Source: Acidobacteriota bacterium | Lineage (GTDB): Bacteria > Acidobacteriota > Terriglobia > UBA7540 | Length of the DNA stretch: 10,301 nt | Assembly: GCA_003165615.1 (NCBI GenBank) | Contig: PLWR01000409.1 | Span: forward strand, 150 to 10,450 | Direction of reading: 5' to 3' | Part shown: positions 7,897 through 10,301 of the stretch, piece by piece | Layout of the letters: each line of letters opens with the position of its first letter | Numbering within the stretch: the first letter of the stretch is position 1 | Translations under genes and position numbers: made by a program | Notes under the pieces: generated by a model | What the model was told of the DNA's origin: nothing | Databases searched by the model: none | What the model saw: only the letters and a program-made list of their open reading frames with translations

Positions 7897-8267
7897 TCAA
7901 CCTATATCCTTTATTTTCAATAACTCATCGTAAAAATGAGTTAACTCCTTTATTTTCATAAACTCAGTGGGAGCACTTTTTTGCCCCTTTGTTTTCAATA
8001 ACTCATTGGGAGCAACCTTCATTTTTAACATTTTTTTGTGTATGCCATCTAAACACGATTTTCGTCCGCATAACTTCCCTGTTTTCAAACACTTGATTTT
8101 CTGCGCGAACCATCCGAATCCTCGCCTTCCATCGCTAACGTCAATCTTTCCATGCACTTATTGGGTTCGCGGTCCATTTCCAATGCTTTTTCCTCACGGG
8201 CCTGGAGTTTAATCATCACGAGAAAACTGGTGAAGCGCCGAACGTGGCCGGAATCCGGGATCTTCAT
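7897..8267 (-). pseudogene. Possible frameshifted small gene ending in a 13-residue tandem repeat
   Basis: I do not recognise a family. Two overlapping minus-strand frames look like pieces of one protein. The upstream frame from ATG 8267-8265 gives a basic, charged helix-like stretch (SGHVRRFTSFLVMIKLQAR, EEKALEMDREPNKCMERL) and ends at 8085. The downstream frame, open from just after a TAA at 8160-8158, gives WFAQKIKCLKTGKLCGRKSC and then three 13-residue repeats with core E-(L/F)-(L/M)-K-(I/T)-K, stopping at 7897. A single-base shift around 8100-8115 would join SDG to FAQKIK. The GTG that opens the downstream frame has no Shine-Dalgarno, which favours a broken gene. GC content is lower than in the housekeeping block. 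It could also be non-coding repeat DNA. Confidence 0.35.
7908..8024. repeat. Three tandem copies of a 39-base repeat
   Basis: Copies begin at 7908, 7947 and 7986, exactly 39 bases apart. Each opens with CCTTT(A/G)TTTTCA(A/T)(A/T)AACTCA; the second halves diverge, and copies 2 and 3 share GGGAGCA. The period is 13 codons and keeps frame on the minus strand. Confidence 0.85.
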
Positions 8268-8395
8268 CCCTCCCACCGTGCAGGTCGATCCATGCCGTGG
8301 CCCCGGCACGCCGCGGGGCGTCGGGATTTCGATTCTCTCCCGGCGGCGCTCGCCGGTCGAAGTTGTGAAAAAGTCCCTGAACGAGCAAAAGCATC

Positions 8396-8467
8396 TCGCG
8401 CAAAGGCGCAGAGGCCGAAAAGAAACTAAAGGAGTTGTTTATTCCGAATCTCAGCGTCTCTGCGCGA
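8396..8467. repeat. Inverted repeat of a GCGCAAAGGCGCAGAG-type element
   Basis: The arm at 8396-8413 (TCGCGCAAAGGCGCAGAG) and the reverse complement of 8450-8467 (TCGCGCAGAGACGCTGAG) agree at 15 of 18 positions, with 36 bases between. The word resembles intergenic repeats I recall from several environmental bacteria. Its role is unknown. Confidence 0.6.
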
Positions 8468-8753
8468 AATTGTTCATTTTTTCACAGCTTTGTCGTCAAG
8501 AGGGGGGGTGAGTCCGCCCCTACCGATGCGGGACGCCGGCGCTTAGCCAAAGGCCATTCCCCGCCACTGACGCCGCCTCCCGTCCCCACTCCTCTAGTCT
8601 AATGACTAGCCCAGGGTAACTGTCAATGAAATTGTGGTTGTGGAGGGCAATATTTTAGAAATAGTAGGCAAATTGCCCGCCCCATTTTCTACCGGTAGGA
8701 AAGTGTTACGCGAGGCCGCCGAATTCCGGGTGTTCCGTGGGGGTGTCGTAGAT

Positions 8754-8769
8754 GCGGTTCGCGAACCGC
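8754..8769. repeat. Perfect 16-base palindrome
   Basis: GCGGTTCGCGAACCGC is fully self-complementary. It lies in non-coding DNA between degenerate frames. It could be a dispersed palindromic repeat or a regulator or restriction-type site; no neighbouring gene indicates which. Confidence 0.65.
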
Positions 8770-9061
8770 CCAACCTCATAATATGTCGTGGGGAGCGTGG
8801 ATGTCATGCCCTTGCTTATCGGGCATGAGAAAAGCCCAAGATCAGCACTACAATAACCTGGCTACCCGCTTGCACAATCCGTTCTTTGCTCCATTGAAAA
8901 GGTCTTTTCTATTCTTTGAACTTTGGAAATTTTTTGCGTATTGCAGCGACGAGGTCGTAGTTACTTCGGCTTGTGCAACGTGCAGGCGTGTGTGGGGCAC
9001 ACGAGTGAAGTCTATATATTTGTCATGGGGCCTCATCCATTGTGGTAATTCCTTGTGGTAA

Positions 9062-9105
9062 GCGGCTCCGCTGCGCCGCTCTGCGGAAAGGCTCCGCCTT
9101 TCCGG
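9062..9105. repeat. REP element, left of the RAYT
   Basis: A 44-base double hairpin: GCGGC/GCCGC followed by the strong stem GGAAAGGC-TCC-GCCTTTCC. It matches 9715-9758 at 40 of 44 positions in the same orientation and 9839-9880 in inverted orientation. It lies 51 bases before the transposase start. REP sequences with this relation to a RAYT are its expected substrates. Confidence 0.85.
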
Positions 9106-9155
9106 GCCGTGCTTATTATTGAATTTCTTGGTGAGACTGCGCCTCACCTATTTCG

Positions 9156-9665
9156 ATGGCTACCATTTCGAGGGATAATCCGTGCCTCTCCATCACCAGC
9201 GTCGCGCATGATCGCCTGCCGGTGTTTCGCACGGACGCGCTAAAGAAAATCGTGTGCGCGGCGTTGGACGAGGCGCGCCACTCCGCTGGGTTCGCGCTCT
9301 TTGCTTATGTGATCATGCCCGACCACTTGCACCTGATCACTGACGGGGCGCTCGAGCCCTCAGATACTTTGCGTTTCGTCAACGGTATCTCCAGCCATCG
9401 GGTAATTTCGTACTTGAAGGAAAAGCACTAAACCACTTCCCTCGCGAAGCTGAGAGATGCCAAGAAAGCGCGCGGCCATGCCTACTCGTTGTGGGATGGA
9501 CACTCGCACGTTTTACCGCTTTTTAGCGAAAGCTTCTTCATGCAGCGGGTGAACTACATTCATCAAAACCCGGTGCGAGGGGGATTGGCCGAGCGTGCCG
9601 AGGATTATCGATGGTCGAGCCCGCGTTGCTGGAGCCCGTGGCCTCGGGAAGACGAACCCTGCTGA
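9156..9665 (+). pseudogene. REP-associated tyrosine transposase (IS200-like, Y1_Tnp), interrupted by TAA
   Basis: RAYTs are single-copy relatives of the IS200/IS605 TnpA that nick and move REP hairpins using an HUH motif and one catalytic tyrosine. The frame opens at ATG 9156 with MATISRDNPCLSITSVAHDR. The HUH pair H57/H59 lies in YVIMPDHLHLI (51-61). At codon 92 (9429-9431) there is a TAA. Beyond it the same frame continues with unmistakable family sequence: GHAYSLWDGHSHV, then MQRVNYIHQNPVR (the likely catalytic Y134) and AEDYRWSSPRCW, ending at TGA 9663. No frameshift is needed to join the parts. The truncated 91-residue product would lack the tyrosine and be inactive. The original codon may have been CAA. 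Three REP hairpins surround it, and no Shine-Dalgarno is visible. Confidence 0.9.
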
Positions 9666-9714
9666 TGGATTTGGACAAGATCGCTTGGCGGCGGCCCCGA
9701 TGATGGGCTGGCCA

Positions 9715-9758
9715 GCGGCTCCGCCGCGCTGCTTTGCGGAAAGGCTTCGCCTTTCCGG
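9715..9758. repeat. REP element, right of the RAYT (direct copy)
   Basis: This 44-base element has the same order of hairpins as the left REP, ending in GGAAAGGC-TTC-GCCTTTCC. All four differences from the left copy are C/T changes. It lies 50 bases after the RAYT frame ends. Confidence 0.85.
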
Positions 9759-9788
9759 GCGACACCTCTCTTCCCATTTCTTTTCCGC

Positions 9789-9811
9789 CCGGCGAGGCGT
9801 AGCCTCGCCGG
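9789..9811. repeat. Perfect hairpin between the two right-hand REPs
   Basis: CCGGCGAGGC, a 3-base loop GTA, and GCCTCGCCGG form a perfect 10-base stem. It sits between the direct and inverted REP copies, so the three together resemble a BIME-type mosaic element. No T-run follows on the plus strand, so it is not an obvious terminator. Confidence 0.7.
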
Positions 9812-9838
9812 AAAAAGGGAAAAGGGGGCCACCGTTTC

Positions 9839-9880
9839 GGAAAGGCAGAGCCTTTCCGCAGAGCGGGGCGGCAGAGCCGC
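9839..9880. repeat. REP element, inverted copy
   Basis: The reverse complement reads GCGGCTCTGCCGCCCCGCTC followed by TGCGGAAAGGCTCTGCCTTTCC, closely matching the other two REPs. Head-to-head pairing with 9715-9758 is the usual layout of a REP doublet, and with the left REP it brackets the whole RAYT region. Confidence 0.85.
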
Positions 9881-9943
9881 GCAGGTAATCGCCCCAAGGG
9901 AAAATGTGGGTGTCGCATGGAGAATATAACACCCCGTCACGAA

Positions 9944-9960
9944 AGGCCCCTTCGGGGCCT
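9944..9960. terminator. Strong GC hairpin, possible terminator
   Basis: AGGCCCC-TTC-GGGGCCT forms a perfect 7-base stem with a stable loop. No run of T follows on either strand, and no active gene clearly ends here, so a terminator role is only tentative. Confidence 0.3.
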
Positions 9961-10074
9961 GCGGATTCTTGGCCCGCCCAGGACTATGATGGAAGCGTGC
10001 CGTTGCGTCTTTGATTCTTGCCCCGCTTGTCGTAAACTCAGTTTGATCTGAAACAGCGTCAAGAGGGAAGACAT

Positions 10075-10299
10075 ATGGGTAGCAGTGTTGATTCGCGCCG
10101 GATAGACAACGTCTTGCGCAGACACCGAGGTGACCTCCTCGCCGACCTTCGCGCAGACAACTCAACGAAGTTGGTCAGGAGCAAGCGTAGCGCGACCTGT
10201 TCCGTAGGTCCGCGGCTTTTCTCGCCCGCTCAATCCAATCTTGCGATTCGGCACCAGCCCGCGAAGCGGGCGAAAGATCGTCACTGCTGTCCAAGATAA
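10075..10299 (+). CDS. Uncertain small ORF, hypothetical
   Basis: The ATG at 10075 has AGAGGGA at 10063-10069, a plausible Shine-Dalgarno five bases upstream, and no other start competes. The 74-residue product begins with a charged stretch (SRRIDNVLRRHRGDLLADLRAD) that could be a helix. The second half is low-complexity and basic, and overlaps a perfect hairpin GCCCGC-GAA-GCGGGC at 10257-10271. No family is recognised. It may be the intact N-terminus of a gene whose rest is degraded, or chance. The DNA after about 10160 looks more like repeat sequence than coding sequence. Confidence 0.25.
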   Translation: MGSSVDSRRIDNVLRRHRGDLLADLRADNSTKLVRSKRSATCSVGPRLFSPAQSNLAIRHQPAKRAKDRHCCPR

Positions 10300-10301
10300 T
10301 C

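Larger units (their letters stand above)
8310..9060. other. Gene-poor stretch with palindromes
   Basis: No convincing gene is visible in these 750 bases. Visible structure: the GCGCAAAGGCGCAGAG inverted pair (8396-8467), a 16-base palindrome (8754-8769), a hairpin with 7-base arms CATGCCC/GGGCATG at 8805-8827, and a hairpin CGTGTG/CACACG at 8987-9003. A minus-strand frame at 8848-9147 runs into the REP at its start and has no recognisable domain. The part from 8870 to 8945 is AT-rich. Confidence 0.55.

Noticed and set aside
7908..8024. CRISPR array
   Set aside because: The units are adjacent tandem repeats of 39 bases with no separate unique spacers, and there are no cas genes.
8634..8828. 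64-residue plus-strand frame
   Set aside because: It spans the 16-base palindrome, has no Shine-Dalgarno and resembles nothing known.
9944..9960. Confident intrinsic terminator
   Set aside because: The stem is strong but no T-run follows, and no functional upstream gene ends here.
9513..10165. Minus-strand frames of 126-186 residues across the REP region
   Set aside because: They translate the REP hairpins (repeated PERRSLSA and similar strings) and are antisense to the RAYT remnant.

Overview
The window looks like chromosome of a moderately GC-rich free-living bacterium. The housekeeping set (mutS, hpt, rpsT, holA, bactofilin, parB, parA), together with spacers full of short degenerate tandem repeats and dispersed palindromic repeats, suggests an acidobacterium. 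That taxonomic guess rests on general impression and protein style only; no rRNA or other decisive marker is present.

Bases 1-7150 are densely coding, almost all on the minus strand. From the left they are: the 5' part of mutS (cut by the window edge), hpt, then divergently rpsT on the plus strand, then on the minus strand holA, a membrane-anchored metallophosphoesterase, a bactofilin, parB and parA. Transcription of the last block runs parA > parB > bactofilin > phosphoesterase > holA. parA and parB overlap by 32 bases. ParA and ParB form the chromosome segregation ATPase and its CTP-dependent DNA clamp. The bactofilin beside them fits a polar scaffold linked to segregation, as known in Myxococcus. 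HolA loads the sliding clamp, MutS repairs mismatches, Hpt salvages purines and S20 is a small-subunit ribosomal protein.

The spacers in this block are unusual. The bactofilin-parB gap carries an inverted pair of 7-base tandem repeats. The rpsT-holA gap carries a 36-base inverted repeat. The region upstream of parA carries an array of about twelve degenerate 8-base units with the same core as the rpsT-holA repeat. The phosphoesterase reading frame continues upstream into a convincing transmembrane segment but has no ATG, GTG or TTG there.

Bases 7150-10301 are gene-poor and look like accessory or decaying DNA. They hold octamer repeats, a dispersed-repeat-like element, a probable frameshifted small gene whose C-terminus is a 13-residue tandem repeat (39-base DNA period), several palindromes, and a REP-associated tyrosine transposase (RAYT, IS200-like HUH family). 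The RAYT is interrupted by one in-frame TAA and flanked by three matching REP hairpins. A weakly supported small ORF closes the window.

No tRNA, rRNA, CRISPR array or canonical parS site was seen by eye.
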